A stretch of DNA of 64,000 nucleotides from Fibrobacteria bacterium AD312. Its GTDB lineage: Bacteria; Fibrobacterota; Fibrobacteria; Fibrobacterales; Fibrobacteraceae. Both the position numbers and the translations under genes were made by a program. Shown here one piece after another: positions 7,168 to 17,248 of the stretch. The stretch spans positions 1-64,000 of the forward strand of contig LIUM01000023.1 of NCBI GenBank assembly GCA_001462345.1. Direction: 5' to 3'. Numbering within the stretch: the first letter of the stretch is position 1; each line of letters opens with the position of its first letter. The notes under the pieces were generated by a model that saw only the letters and a program-made list of their open reading frames with translations, was not told where the DNA came from and made no database searches.

Positions 7168-7752
7168 CTAGGGATCGAATAAGCTATATCTTGGAAGGGA
7201 TAAGTCAAATGTGAACGTTACAAACATATTTTCCTTATTGACGAGATAACCCACCTCAATATCAAAAAACATAAATATGTCAAGACGAAAGGAAGCACCG
7301 TAATCAAAGCCACTGGAACTAAACCAACCCACCTTGGGTCCCACTGCAACACCCAAAAAAAATTTCAGATACTGAATATTGGGATACAAAAGAAACCCGC
7401 TTTCGTGATCTGTATAATCATAGACATATTGTGTGCGAATGGACCATACCAAAGCGTAAATGGGAGGCCACATTCCTTCCTTATCATCTGGCTTGTGCTT
7501 CATGTAGATGGCGGGACTGAAATGAAGCGACCACCATTCAAGGCCCAGCACAAACGAAGTTCCTTCACCTATTTCAATACCATACGGTACAAGGAGTGGA
7601 AATTTCGGACGATCTAAAACAGACGAATCCGTCACCGCATTATCAAGAACAAGAGAATCTTGTGCAACAGAACCCTCTACTACAGCATCTTGCGCCATCG
7701 AAGGCTCATTAAAAAGCAACAAAACGAGAAGAAAACCCCAAAAGAAATTCAT
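7168..7752 (-). CDS. Probable outer-membrane or periplasmic beta-rich protein
   Basis: 194 aa. A signal peptide (MNFFWGFLLVLLLFNEPSMAQ) is followed by a low-complexity stretch of DSxVxDxAV-type repeats, then strands with alternating aromatic residues (GLEWWSLHFSPAIYMKH, SFRLDIFMFFDIEVGYLV) and a C-terminal SLPRYSLFDP. This pattern suggests a small beta-barrel, but the family is not recognised. TATACT lies only about 10 nt before the ATG and there is no ribosome site, so the mRNA may be leaderless or the start may be off. Confidence 0.55.
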   Translation of the reverse strand: MNFFWGFLLVLLLFNEPSMAQDAVVEGSVAQDSLVLDNAVTDSSVLDRPKFPLLVPYGIEIGEGTSFVLGLEWWSLHFSPAIYMKHKPDDKEGMWPPIYALVWSIRTQYVYDYTDHESGFLLYPNIQYLKFFLGVAVGPKVGWFSSSGFDYGASFRLDIFMFFDIEVGYLVNKENMFVTFTFDLSLPRYSLFDP

Positions 7753-7843
7753 AATGGGAAGTATAGATTATTTTTTATGATTCTAATTCCATAATTACAA
7801 GCATTTCCGCTGGTGTTACGATATTCGACAGCAAAGGGAAATA

Positions 7844-7878
7844 AAAAGAGAGCTCGCTGATTAGGCGAGCTCTCTTTT
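7844..7878. terminator. Bidirectional intrinsic terminator
   Basis: Arms of 14 nt (AAAAGAGAGCTCGC with its complement) around a 7-nt loop. On the minus strand it closes the GH51 gene ending at 7895, with a T-run after the stem. Confidence 0.85.
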
Positions 7879-7894
7879 CATACGTTAGAATTAA

Positions 7895-10800
7895 TTATTC
7901 TACAGTGATAAGAACGAGTGAACGCTTAGGAACTTTAACTCCCTTAGACACATCAATCGCCTTAGCTTTCTTTTCAGGATCATTCTCAAAGCCTGGTTTC
8001 AACTTTTCAGTAGAAGCATCAAGAACTTGCATTTTGGCTTTTCCAGAAAATTCAGGAATATCTAACTTAAAGTCATAATCACTATAAGGGCTCTTATTGA
8101 CAACTAATAGGGATTTCTTATTCCCTTTTTGAGTCAAATAAGTGGTAATCATAGCTTCTTTATCGCCTTCTACTGTGGTCTTTACAAGCTTACCACGAAG
8201 AGCATCGGAAGCCATCTTAAATGCCCAGTAACTTGGACGAGGACAGTTGCCGCAGCCTTCTTCATAAGAACGAGTTAAATAACCATAGTCACCGCCTTCT
8301 GGTGTTAAATCGTTATGAATATCCCAATATTGTGCGTTATCTGCACCTACTTGAGCTAACATACCGAGATAATCAGCCACAAAAAGGCCGTTCACAATAG
8401 AAAGAGTTTGTACGCCAGGATTGAAATCCACAGAGTTCCATTCGGTCAACCAGATTTCTAATTGCTTATCTTTATTCTTGCTGTGTTTTTTAACAACATT
8501 ATGCAAGCGTTCATAGATTTTATCTAAGGTTTGAGGAGAAGATAATAGAGCAAAGTCATTTTCTTCACCAAAATGTTGTGGGTAATGGTGAACAATAATA
8601 CCATCAGCCACGTCAGCCGTGTGCTTTAATACTTTTTCATTCCATTCACCTTCAAGAACACCAAGAACAGCAACTTTAATGGTTGGATCTACTTTTTTCA
8701 TTGCAAGAATGAATTCGCGAGCGCGTTTACCGTAGATGTCACCACCATCTTTACCATATTTTTCATAGTAAGGATGCCAGTTTCCGTAGACTTCGTTTCC
8801 AATTTCCCAATACTTAATATTGGCTTTCTTGGTCACGTTGGTATGTTTAACCCAAGCAGCAGCTTCTTCTGCAGTACCGCTACCAAAGTTAACTGTAAAC
8901 ATGGCGTTAGCACCTGTTTTCTTTAACCATTCAAGGAATTCATCTGTGTCGACCATCCAGTCTTTATTATCGAGAATTTCTTTCCAATGGTCATCGTCTG
9001 CACGTAAACCACCAGGATAACGAATAATACCATGGTTAACACGTTTTACATATTCTGCGGTTTGTGTTTTTGCACCACGAGCTTCTAATAAATCGCCATC
9101 CCATAGAGCAGCATTGATACCAAAGATACCACCTGCAATTTCTGGGTTAACCACTTCATTAAAGTTACCCTTAATGGTTCCTTTTACTACAGCAGGACGT
9201 TCCACTTTAGGTAATTCGCGTTTGTTTGTTAAGCGAATGTTATCTACTTGGAAGTTACCACTAGTACCTTCACCACTTGGTTTAAAGTCAAGGCTAATTA
9301 CACTTTTAAGATCAAATAAACCATTTTCTTTTGCATCGGGTGGTTGATAGTAAGGGAACTTAGAGAAGGAACGGAATGGAACAAGAACGGTAGTTCTGCC
9401 CTTAGGAACACCTGTATTAGATACAAATATTTCATTTCCGTCATCACTGATTTGAACAGTGATAGATTGCCATGCCTTATCTGAATAGACATCAAACATG
9501 ATGCCCCAGTGCTTGGTCCAATCACGGAATTTTGCTTCACGGTTGCGTTTTTTCATATCAAGAACAACGTCAACCCAGTCAGCGAGAAGATAATGTTCAA
9601 CGTTCAAGCTGTTTCCATCAAGATTACCTTTGCCAATGGAATGCTTTAATTGAGACTTAGGACCAGTAGAAGGTTCCCATAATTCAGTAGCAAATTTCCC
9701 TTCAAAGTCAGAAATAACTAAGTCAGGAGCGTTGGATTTGAAGGAATCCCATTTCTTATCTGGGTCAACCCAATCAATATTGGAGGTAAATGTAATTTGG
9801 TCAACATAAACACTTACAGGAGCTGGTTTACCAGGTTCGCCTGCATTTTCACCTTTACCTACAGAGAAACGAATTTCTTGAATTTTATTCCATTTAACGT
9901 CTTTAGCTACTTCAGCTTGCTTATTAGCATCCCAAGCTTTACCTTTATCCATAAATTTCTTTAATGGAATTTTTACGAGCTGCCAATCTTTGCTGACTTT
10001 GATCCAGTCATTTAAAGCAAGCTTGGTTTGGCTCTTCACATCGTTACCTTGGTTATCCATGATACCGATATAAAGTTTTTCGCCACCATTTTTGCCCTTA
10101 ATCCAGAAATACAAGCCACCGTCATTACGTACTTTAGAAAGGTCAATGAATTTACCTTCACCTAATGAGTAAGTAACACCAGACCAGTCATTGTTATCAA
10201 TATACATGGCAAGTACATTTGAATTGCCAGCTGTTTTGGAGTCAATTTCTTTTTGAGCAGTTAAACCACCATAAACATAGCTGAATCCTTTCATGCCATT
10301 GTCATAGAAGGTTGCAATAGGTTTTGCCTTTCCATCCAATTTTTCTGGATTTTTAGGGCCATTAACCACTTCGTTATTTTCATCCCAATAAACGACTTTT
10401 GGCTTTGGTTTTGCTTTTTGATTTCCCTTGACGATTTCAATATTATCTACGAAAATGTCAAAAGATGGGTTAGTTCCCTTATCAATGGAGAAGCGAATTT
10501 CAGCAATTTTATTCCAATCAATACGAGCAGGAAGTTCTGTCTTTTTCGTTTGATCCCAATAGAGACCACGATCTGGGAAATCGATTAAAGGAATAGAAAC
10601 TTTTTGCCAATCTTTTGTGATTTGAACATATTTATTCAATGACATTTTGACTTGAGTCTTTTTTCCATCGGAAACTTCTTCATCTAGAAGACCAATGAGA
10701 AGTTGTTCGCCACCGTTTTTACCCTTGATGTAGAATTCAAGTTTTGAATCTAACATATATTTAGATAAATCGAAAGATTCGTTATATAAGCAAAGAGAGG

Positions 10801-11044
10801 CACCAGAATAATCTTTTGGATCAAGATTAATTTGAACGGCAGCTTTTGATTTATAACCACCTTCTTTTGTAATTGTGACACCTTTACTTTTTCCACCGTA
10901 TGCGTAATCATAACCACCTTGACGATATTGCTCGTCAAAGAATTTATAAACTACGAGACGCGGCGGTCTTGGCTGAGCCATTGTTGTAGTCACAGCCATT
11001 CCGAGAAGAACGATTGAGGCTACTTTGAACATTTGCTTTATCAT
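7895..11044 (-). CDS. Secreted GH51 endoglucanase-like enzyme with three binding modules
   Basis: 1049 aa from the ATG at 11044 (AAGGAAG 8 nt upstream; a GTG 12 codons earlier has no ribosome site). Signal peptide MIKQMFKVASIVLLGMAVTTTMAQ. Two related jelly-roll modules (about residues 35-205 and 240-420; both have YIKGKNGGE/WIKGKNGGE, W.KVSIPL and EIRFS) and a third one (about 440-605) resemble CBM11/CBM30-type cellulose-binding modules. The C-terminal (beta/alpha)8 domain has YWEIGNEVYGNW (acid/base Glu about 751) and IWLTEWNS (nucleophile Glu about 868), as in GH51. Size and layout match Fibrobacter succinogenes endoglucanase F (CelF) as I remember it. An arabinofuranosidase activity is the main alternative. 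Exported; acts on plant-wall glucans. Confidence 0.8.
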   Translation of the reverse strand: MIKQMFKVASIVLLGMAVTTTMAQPRPPRLVVYKFFDEQYRQGGYDYAYGGKSKGVTITKEGGYKSKAAVQINLDPKDYSGASLCLYNESFDLSKYMLDSKLEFYIKGKNGGEQLLIGLLDEEVSDGKKTQVKMSLNKYVQITKDWQKVSIPLIDFPDRGLYWDQTKKTELPARIDWNKIAEIRFSIDKGTNPSFDIFVDNIEIVKGNQKAKPKPKVVYWDENNEVVNGPKNPEKLDGKAKPIATFYDNGMKGFSYVYGGLTAQKEIDSKTAGNSNVLAMYIDNNDWSGVTYSLGEGKFIDLSKVRNDGGLYFWIKGKNGGEKLYIGIMDNQGNDVKSQTKLALNDWIKVSKDWQLVKIPLKKFMDKGKAWDANKQAEVAKDVKWNKIQEIRFSVGKGENAGEPGKPAPVSVYVDQITFTSNIDWVDPDKKWDSFKSNAPDLVISDFEGKFATELWEPSTGPKSQLKHSIGKGNLDGNSLNVEHYLLADWVDVVLDMKKRNREAKFRDWTKHWGIMFDVYSDKAWQSITVQISDDGNEIFVSNTGVPKGRTTVLVPFRSFSKFPYYQPPDAKENGLFDLKSVISLDFKPSGEGTSGNFQVDNIRLTNKRELPKVERPAVVKGTIKGNFNEVVNPEIAGGIFGINAALWDGDLLEARGAKTQTAEYVKRVNHGIIRYPGGLRADDDHWKEILDNKDWMVDTDEFLEWLKKTGANAMFTVNFGSGTAEEAAAWVKHTNVTKKANIKYWEIGNEVYGNWHPYYEKYGKDGGDIYGKRAREFILAMKKVDPTIKVAVLGVLEGEWNEKVLKHTADVADGIIVHHYPQHFGEENDFALLSSPQTLDKIYERLHNVVKKHSKNKDKQLEIWLTEWNSVDFNPGVQTLSIVNGLFVADYLGMLAQVGADNAQYWDIHNDLTPEGGDYGYLTRSYEEGCGNCPRPSYWAFKMASDALRGKLVKTTVEGDKEAMITTYLTQKGNKKSLLVVNKSPYSDYDFKLDIPEFSGKAKMQVLDASTEKLKPGFENDPEKKAKAIDVSKGVKVPKRSLVLITVE

Positions 11045-11201
11045 GCAGCGCTTCCTTGTTAGGTTTGTTGAGTTGAACACTTAAAAGTCAAAATAATAAT
11101 TAAGACCTTTTTTTAAAACATTTGAATAAAAGTTTTGTATACAAAAAAGCATTTAATCTGTTTTCATGAAAAAAAACGTATTAAAAATGCTTTTTTTCGT
11201 A

Positions 11202-11939
11202 TTATTTCTTTTCTTGTAACATCTTTTCTACTAATTCTACACTGAAACGATCTTGACGTTTTCCATTGATATAGAAGTTTGGAGTTCCTTGAACGCCTAC
11301 TTTAACACCCAATTGAAATTCTTCATTAATTCTTTTTTGCTTAGCGGAGTCAAGAACCATGTCTTTTTTGAATTTTTCCATATCTAAACCAACTTCTTTG
11401 GCAACTTTTTCAAATGTTTCTTGGGTGAGATCTCTAAAATGAGGAGCTAAAGCATAGCGGAATTCCCAGAACTTGCCTTGATTTTGAGCAGCTATACTTG
11501 CAGCAGCAGCAGCAGGGGCATTCGCATGGAAGCTTAGAGGAAAGTGTTTGTATACGAATTTAATGTCGTTAGGATATTTTTTCATTAAACCTTCAATCAC
11601 AGGAGCTACATTGCTGCAATAAGGGCATTGAAACTCAGTGAATTCAACAATAGTGAGTTTTGGATTCTTTGTATTTCCAAATACAGGGCTCTCGGCATCT
11701 GGAATATCCCAAATTTTATTTGCTTGTTCCATTTCAATGCGAATCTCATCAATTGAAATTCCTCTTTTTTCTAAACCATATTTTAAAACATCAAAATCAG
11801 CTTTGAGTGTTGCTAATTCTTTAGATAGACTATCTACTTGATTACTGAGTTTTTTAGTGGAACCACTTTGAGCTGCTGATGAACAGGCCGAAAGTGAAAA
11901 AATAAGAGCCGCAGAGGCGAGTAAAGAAAGAGATTTCAT
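11202..11939 (-). CDS. DsbA-like thioredoxin-fold lipoprotein
   Basis: 245 aa. Lipobox LSAC at about residues 16-19 predicts a lipid-anchored periplasmic protein. A coiled-coil-like stretch (LSNQVDSLSKELATLKADFDVLKYGLEKRG) precedes the thioredoxin fold with active site FQCPYC and cis-Pro segment VQGTPNFYINGK. It resembles DsbA/BdbD-type (Thioredoxin_4) disulfide oxidoreductases that form or shuffle disulfides in exported proteins. Positioned between the nuo operon terminator and the GH51 gene; whether it serves secreted cellulases is only a guess. Confidence 0.85.
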   Translation of the reverse strand: MKSLSLLASAALIFSLSACSSAAQSGSTKKLSNQVDSLSKELATLKADFDVLKYGLEKRGISIDEIRIEMEQANKIWDIPDAESPVFGNTKNPKLTIVEFTEFQCPYCSNVAPVIEGLMKKYPNDIKFVYKHFPLSFHANAPAAAAASIAAQNQGKFWEFRYALAPHFRDLTQETFEKVAKEVGLDMEKFKKDMVLDSAKQKRINEEFQLGVKVGVQGTPNFYINGKRQDRFSVELVEKMLQEKK

Positions 11940-11979
11940 AAGTTTCCTTTAAGATATGATGCAAAAAATATATAAAAGA

Positions 11980-12002
11980 CTAAGTCCAAAGATTGGACTT
12001 AG
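11980..12002 (-). terminator. Terminator of the nuo operon
   Basis: Perfect 9-bp stem CTAAGTCCA/TGGACTTAG with a 5-nt loop, followed on the minus strand by TCTTTT. Located 44 bp after the nuoN stop. Confidence 0.75.
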
Positions 12003-12045
12003 AATCAAAGACAGGGCTGAAAATAGGCTTTTTTTCATTGATATT

Positions 12046-13470
12046 TTAATAATTCATGATTCTAAAAATATTGTCATTTAAAAATGGTAACATGGCACCA
12101 AAAAGAATTGCTATAGAAAGTAAAAAAATCCATATTTTTTGCCTTAAATTGACAATTAAATGGAATAATGATGAATCTGGAGGGTCAACCCAAGCACTTT
12201 TTAGAATCTGTATATAATAATAGAGTGCTAATACGTTATTTAATATGGCAAAAGTGATCAAAATATAATGATGACTTTGTGCTGCACTATAAAATAGTTG
12301 GAACTTTCCTAAGAAGCCAGCTAGAGGTGGTATACCTGCTAAGCTAAACAAGGCGATAGCCAAAGCCACTGCAAGGAATGGACTCTCTTTAGATAAGCCT
12401 CTTAGGGAATCAAAGGTTTCTGGGCGGTTACGTTCAATGACTCCAAAGATAAAGAACGCCAGAAAGTTTGAGAATGCGTAAATAAATAAATAATAAACAA
12501 TCGAAGAGAGGGCGAGTTCAAAAGGACCAAGGACTGCGATTAATAAATAACCTGCTTGAGAAATAGAACTATAAGCCATGAATCGTCTTAACTTGTATTG
12601 TTTTAATGCACCTAAGTTTCCAACGAATAGGGTAATGCCAGCTAATAAAGAGAGAAATGGAGCCATTTGCTCTTTAATCCCATAAAGAGGGCCAAAAACT
12701 AAAATGGAAACAAAAGAAATAGCAACTGCTTTAGATGTAACGGAAAGAATGGCGGTTACAGGGGTAGGGGCCCCTTCATAGACATCTGGGGCCCAAGTAT
12801 GAAATGGGAAAAGGGTGAGTTTAAACCCAATACCCGAAAGTAAGAATAGTACGGAAATCCAAAGTAAAGGAGACGATGGGTTTAATACTACTTTGGCTGC
12901 AATTTCTGAAAAAAGCATGGAACCAGAAAAACCATAAAGATAACTGAATCCAAAAAGTTCAAAAGCCGTGGCAACAGATCCCATCAAAATATATTTAGTG
13001 GCCGCTTCTGAACCAATGGAGTCTTTTTTGTTCCAAGCGGTTAAGGCATACATAGGAATTGTGGCGAGTTCTAAACCTAAAAAGAAGGTTAACAAATCAG
13101 AAGCAGAGAGAACGACAATGCCTCCAAAAGTCGCCATAATAACCGTTGCCATAAATTCTGAAAGCTGGTGCATTCTTGGCGTGAAATCAGAGCTATAATT
13201 GAAATATTCTTTTGAAAAAGAAATGCCCATTAATGCGGCAAGCACAAGAAATTCTCGCATTAAAATGCCAAAACGATCGACTTTCCAGTTGGATAAAAAT
13301 AAATGAGTTTCACCAACAGAAATGCAATTCAAAAGAATAAAAATAATGGACAATCCAAAAACAGCTATGTACCAAGGCAAAAGAGAGCGTTTTGGAGAAA
13401 AAAGACGTATGGTGACAATCAAGAAGGGGAGAAATAAAAGTAAAATATCAGGGAGTAGAAAATGGATCAT
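12046..13470 (-). CDS. nuoN: NADH-quinone oxidoreductase subunit N
   Basis: 474 aa, about 14 membrane helices, normal for NuoN. Antiporter-like proton-pumping subunit of respiratory complex I. The central signature GIGFKLTLFPFHTWAPDVYEGAPTPV holds the key Lys and the TM7-8 loop, and AYSSISQAGY marks TM10. Last gene of the nuo cluster, 5 nt after nuoM; a terminator follows at 11980-12002. Confidence 0.95.
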   Translation of the reverse strand: MIHFLLPDILLLFLPFLIVTIRLFSPKRSLLPWYIAVFGLSIIFILLNCISVGETHLFLSNWKVDRFGILMREFLVLAALMGISFSKEYFNYSSDFTPRMHQLSEFMATVIMATFGGIVVLSASDLLTFFLGLELATIPMYALTAWNKKDSIGSEAATKYILMGSVATAFELFGFSYLYGFSGSMLFSEIAAKVVLNPSSPLLWISVLFLLSGIGFKLTLFPFHTWAPDVYEGAPTPVTAILSVTSKAVAISFVSILVFGPLYGIKEQMAPFLSLLAGITLFVGNLGALKQYKLRRFMAYSSISQAGYLLIAVLGPFELALSSIVYYLFIYAFSNFLAFFIFGVIERNRPETFDSLRGLSKESPFLAVALAIALFSLAGIPPLAGFLGKFQLFYSAAQSHHYILITFAILNNVLALYYYIQILKSAWVDPPDSSLFHLIVNLRQKIWIFLLSIAILFGAMLPFLNDNIFRIMNY

Positions 13471-13475
13471 AATGA

Positions 13476-14978
13476 TTACCTCATTAAATGAGTGTAAATA
13501 GGGGAAATACTTGAATCAATCCATTCAGAAAAACCATTAGGGAACAGACCGATGCTCAATAAAGAAAGAACCAAAATGATAATGGTGATTTTCTCTTTAA
13601 CATTCGCATCTTGGAGCGATTCAAATGCAGGTTGTGTTATTTGTCCATGAAGCATTCTATTTGCCGTTTGTAATACATAAATGGCAGTCACTGTAATGGA
13701 TAAGATGGCTAAAATGGTGACGACTCTCATCAAAGAGGAATCATTTTGAAAGCTACCAATGAATATTGTTGCTTCGGCAATAAAGCCAGAAAAACCAGGC
13801 AAGCCTAGGCAAGCAAATCCAGCGATTACAAAACCGACACCAATAAATGGAATCTTTCTCATTAAGCCACCCATTTGAGTGATGTCTCTAGTATGAGTCC
13901 TTGAGTAAATCATTCCTATGGTGGCAAAGAAAAGACCTGTTAAAAAACCATGACTTAACATTTGTAGAACTGCTCCTCTTAATGCAAGAGGAGTCATCGC
14001 AGCCATACCTAAAAAGATTAAGCCTAAGTGAGAGATAGAGCTATAAGCGGTTATATATTTGAGGTCTTTATGGCGAATGGCAATAAATCCAGAGAAAACG
14101 ACATTGAAAATAAGTAAGTAAACTATATAGGGGAGGTATATACGAGCGGCTTCAGGCATTAAATAGAGGGCTACTCGAAGGCAAGCATAAGGCCCCATTT
14201 TCATCATGACACCAGCAGCAAGCATGGAAACGGCGGTGGGGGCTGCCGAGTGGCCATCTGGAGACCAAAAATGGAAAGGGAAAAGGGATCCAGAAACTGC
14301 AAAACCCATAAATAGAAGAGGGAATGCCCACATTTGAAGAGACATGGGGAGTACGACTTCGCCGAGTTTTAGCAAATTCCAACTATGAATTCCTGACTCC
14401 ACATAGATTCCAAGCAAGGCTGCTAAGACCATTGAGGAACCGAGAGCTAAGGTCAGTGTTAATTTTTTTCCACCGTAATCTTTGTTACCAGAACCAAATC
14501 CACCAATCATTAAGTACATGCATAAGGCTTCCATTTCATAAAAAATGAAAAACAGAAACAAATCAAAACTCATAAACACGCCATAAATACTTGTCCCTAA
14601 AATTTGTATTAAAGCGAAAAATATTTTGGTGTTTCCTGCAATAGACCAACTGACAAGCATTCCTGTGAATACAATAATCGCTGTCAAAAGAATCATTAAA
14701 AGACTTAAAGCATCGGCACCCATGAAATATTCAGCACCAATGGCGTTCCACCATGAAAACTGAGTTATAAAGCTTAATGAAAAGGAGTTGCCAGAAGGTA
14801 AAGCACCTTGAAAAAATGTTTTAATCGTAAGATAAAGAGCAATCCCAAGAACAATAACAGCTGAACCTAAATGAATGCGTTTAATCGCTTCACTATGACG
14901 TACGCCTATTGGAATACATATTGCCGTTGTTAATAAAGGAAGAATCCAAATAAAATTAAATAGTAATGTATCTATCAT
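13476..14978 (-). CDS. nuoM: NADH-quinone oxidoreductase subunit M
   Basis: 500 aa, multi-helix antiporter-like subunit. Seen: FIFYEMEALCMYLMIGGFG (conserved Glu in TM5), SLFPFHFWSPDGHSAAPTAVSM, and AYSSISHLGLIFLG. Pumps protons together with NuoL and NuoN. Ten nt after nuoL and five before nuoN, so cotranscribed. Confidence 0.95.
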   Translation of the reverse strand: MIDTLLFNFIWILPLLTTAICIPIGVRHSEAIKRIHLGSAVIVLGIALYLTIKTFFQGALPSGNSFSLSFITQFSWWNAIGAEYFMGADALSLLMILLTAIIVFTGMLVSWSIAGNTKIFFALIQILGTSIYGVFMSFDLFLFFIFYEMEALCMYLMIGGFGSGNKDYGGKKLTLTLALGSSMVLAALLGIYVESGIHSWNLLKLGEVVLPMSLQMWAFPLLFMGFAVSGSLFPFHFWSPDGHSAAPTAVSMLAAGVMMKMGPYACLRVALYLMPEAARIYLPYIVYLLIFNVVFSGFIAIRHKDLKYITAYSSISHLGLIFLGMAAMTPLALRGAVLQMLSHGFLTGLFFATIGMIYSRTHTRDITQMGGLMRKIPFIGVGFVIAGFACLGLPGFSGFIAEATIFIGSFQNDSSLMRVVTILAILSITVTAIYVLQTANRMLHGQITQPAFESLQDANVKEKITIIILVLSLLSIGLFPNGFSEWIDSSISPIYTHLMR

Positions 14979-14988
14979 ATTTTTAACC

Positions 14989-16950
14989 CTATACAGGAAG
15001 ATTTCCTAAAAAGCGCCATAATAAAAGACCTACCACTAATGTACCTAAGTAGAAGGGAGTAAAGCCTGATTGAGATTCTCTTACTAATTCGCCAGCTTTT
15101 TTAATAATAAAGACAGAACCTTTTACAGCCCCACCAATAACGTAGTCTTCAAAAAAGCGAACGAAGGCAGAAAAGCCCCTAAAAATAAACTGTCTAACAA
15201 AAGCGTAATAGATTTCATCAAAATAAAACTTATGATAAATCCATTTGTAGAATTGATTTCGATTCGTTTCATCTAAAGCTTTCTTAACATTGGCGTATGG
15301 TCTTCCATAAGAAACCCAGGCGAACACAATTCCAATGAGGGCGACTAAGGAGGCGGCAAAAGGAACCCAATGCACTGAAATAGAGGATGAGAAGATGTCT
15401 GATGCAGGTAAATAGCCTGGTAAATAGAATTTCAAAAAGACTTTCTTAAATAAATAGCCGCCTAAAAAAGATGGAATGGCTAACATCACAATAGGGAATG
15501 TCATGGAGAAACTTTCTTTGATATGGCTTGCGTGAGGAGAGCGCATATTCCCGTGAAAAGCAAGGAAGAAGAGTCGGAACATATAAAAAGCGGTTAAACC
15601 ACTAGTAAATAAAGCAAGCCCAAAAACAATAAAATGTTTGCCTTCTAATGTTGCAATCAGAATTTCATCCTTTGAGAAAAAGCCCGAAAATGGTGGGATT
15701 CCAGAAATAGCAAGGCAACCAATTAATGTGGCTGCATATGTCCAAGGCATTTTTCTTCCTAATCCACCCATTTGATCAAGATCATTACTGTGTACCGCGT
15801 GGATTAAAGAACCAGCTATTAAAAACAACATGCATTTGAAGAAGGCATGAGTGAAAATATGAAATACAGAAGCACTATACCCTAGAGTATTAATAGCAGC
15901 TTGCCCTTCAATAATGACACTCGTGGAACCTAAAGCAAACATCATATAGCCAAGCTGACTTAATGTAGAATAAGCTAAGATACGTTTAATGTCTTTTTGG
16001 GTACATGCAATGACAGCAGCAAAAACAGCCGTGAAAATTCCAACAACCATGATTAAGTGGAGTGTATCAGAGAATAAGGAGAAGAAAGGAAACAAGCGGG
16101 CTACTAAATAGACACCAGCAACCACCATGGTCGCACTATGAATAATAGAAGAAACTGGCGTTGGACCTTCCATTGCATTGGGAAGCCAAATATGCATTGG
16201 AAACATGGCGCTTTTACCCCAACCACCAATAAAAACCAAAATAGAGGCGACAAATAAAGCCTTCGCTTTTGTAATGGTGATAATCCCTAAATTGATTTCT
16301 CCAAGAAAAGAACTGAGTGATAAGGTGTTCAAATCATAAAAATCAAAAGAGCCAATAATAAAACTAACTAGAATAATGCCAAGCAAAAAGAAGCTATCAG
16401 CAAAGCGAGTTAAAATAAAGGCTTGCTTTGAAGCGGATACTGCCGCAGGTTTTTCATACCAAAAACCAATTAAAAGGTAACTCGAAATACCAACTAACTC
16501 CCAAAAGAAAAAAGTTTGAAATAAATTGGGCGCAACAACTAGGCTAAGCATGGAAAAAGTAAATAACGATAAGAATGAAAAGAAGCGTGTAGTGGAACGG
16601 TCTTCTTTCATATAACCGATACTATAAATATGAACAGCAAATGAAATAAAGGTAATGACAACAAGCATCATTGCAGAAAGAGGATCTAGAAGAAGACCGA
16701 CGCTGGCGATTAAAGACGGGGCAAATGATAAGAAGTCTTTTTGCCATAAAATCATTCGGCCTGGTGCTACACCGCTTTGGAAATAATTGAAAGCAAGGTA
16801 TATTGCAATGAGAGCAGCAGCCCCATTCAGAGCTACGGATAAGAAACCAGCGAGCTTTTTATGGGATTGTTTTAGAAATAAGCCATTGATTATAAAGCCT
16901 AGGAATGGAAGTAAAAAGATAAAATAACTGAGAGTGGTTAACTTATTCAT
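14989..16950 (-). CDS. nuoL: NADH-quinone oxidoreductase subunit L
   Basis: 653 aa, within the normal NuoL size range. Seen: FFFWELVGISSYLLIGFW (TM5 Glu), KSAMFPMHIWLPNAMEGPTPVSS, AYSTLSQLGYMMFALG and the C-terminal extension forming the lateral helix. The largest proton-pumping membrane subunit. Overlaps nuoK by 8 nt, which implies translational coupling. Confidence 0.95.
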   Translation of the reverse strand: MNKLTTLSYFIFLLPFLGFIINGLFLKQSHKKLAGFLSVALNGAAALIAIYLAFNYFQSGVAPGRMILWQKDFLSFAPSLIASVGLLLDPLSAMMLVVITFISFAVHIYSIGYMKEDRSTTRFFSFLSLFTFSMLSLVVAPNLFQTFFFWELVGISSYLLIGFWYEKPAAVSASKQAFILTRFADSFFLLGIILVSFIIGSFDFYDLNTLSLSSFLGEINLGIITITKAKALFVASILVFIGGWGKSAMFPMHIWLPNAMEGPTPVSSIIHSATMVVAGVYLVARLFPFFSLFSDTLHLIMVVGIFTAVFAAVIACTQKDIKRILAYSTLSQLGYMMFALGSTSVIIEGQAAINTLGYSASVFHIFTHAFFKCMLFLIAGSLIHAVHSNDLDQMGGLGRKMPWTYAATLIGCLAISGIPPFSGFFSKDEILIATLEGKHFIVFGLALFTSGLTAFYMFRLFFLAFHGNMRSPHASHIKESFSMTFPIVMLAIPSFLGGYLFKKVFLKFYLPGYLPASDIFSSSISVHWVPFAASLVALIGIVFAWVSYGRPYANVKKALDETNRNQFYKWIYHKFYFDEIYYAFVRQFIFRGFSAFVRFFEDYVIGGAVKGSVFIIKKAGELVRESQSGFTPFYLGTLVVGLLLWRFLGNLPV

Positions 16951-17248
16951 GTAAACTCCTCAATTCATTTACATCAAGACTATGGCGCCTACGATACATA
17001 GAAACCACAATGGCAAGAGCAATAGCCATTTCACAAGCGGTCACTGCAATTACAAAAAGGTTGAAAACAGCTCCAGCAGAAGAGTCTTCTGCAGAAAAAT
17101 AGGCAAATGTGATGAAATTCATGTTGGCTGCATTTAACATGATTTCAATCGAGATTAACATCGCCACCAAATGACGACGTCGAAGTAAACCAAAAATACC
17201 AATTCCAAAAAGAATAAAAGACAGTAATAGGCAATTCAGTAAAGTCAT
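16943..17248 (-). CDS. nuoK: NADH-quinone oxidoreductase subunit K
   Basis: 101 aa, three helices, standard size. LISIEIMLNAANMNFITFAYF holds the membrane glutamate of the E-channel, and ACEMAIALAIVVSMYRRR the second conserved Glu. Overlaps nuoJ by 4 nt and nuoL by 8 nt. Confidence 0.95.
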   Translation of the reverse strand: MTLLNCLLLSFILFGIGIFGLLRRRHLVAMLISIEIMLNAANMNFITFAYFSAEDSSAGAVFNLFVIAVTACEMAIALAIVVSMYRRRHSLDVNELRSLHE

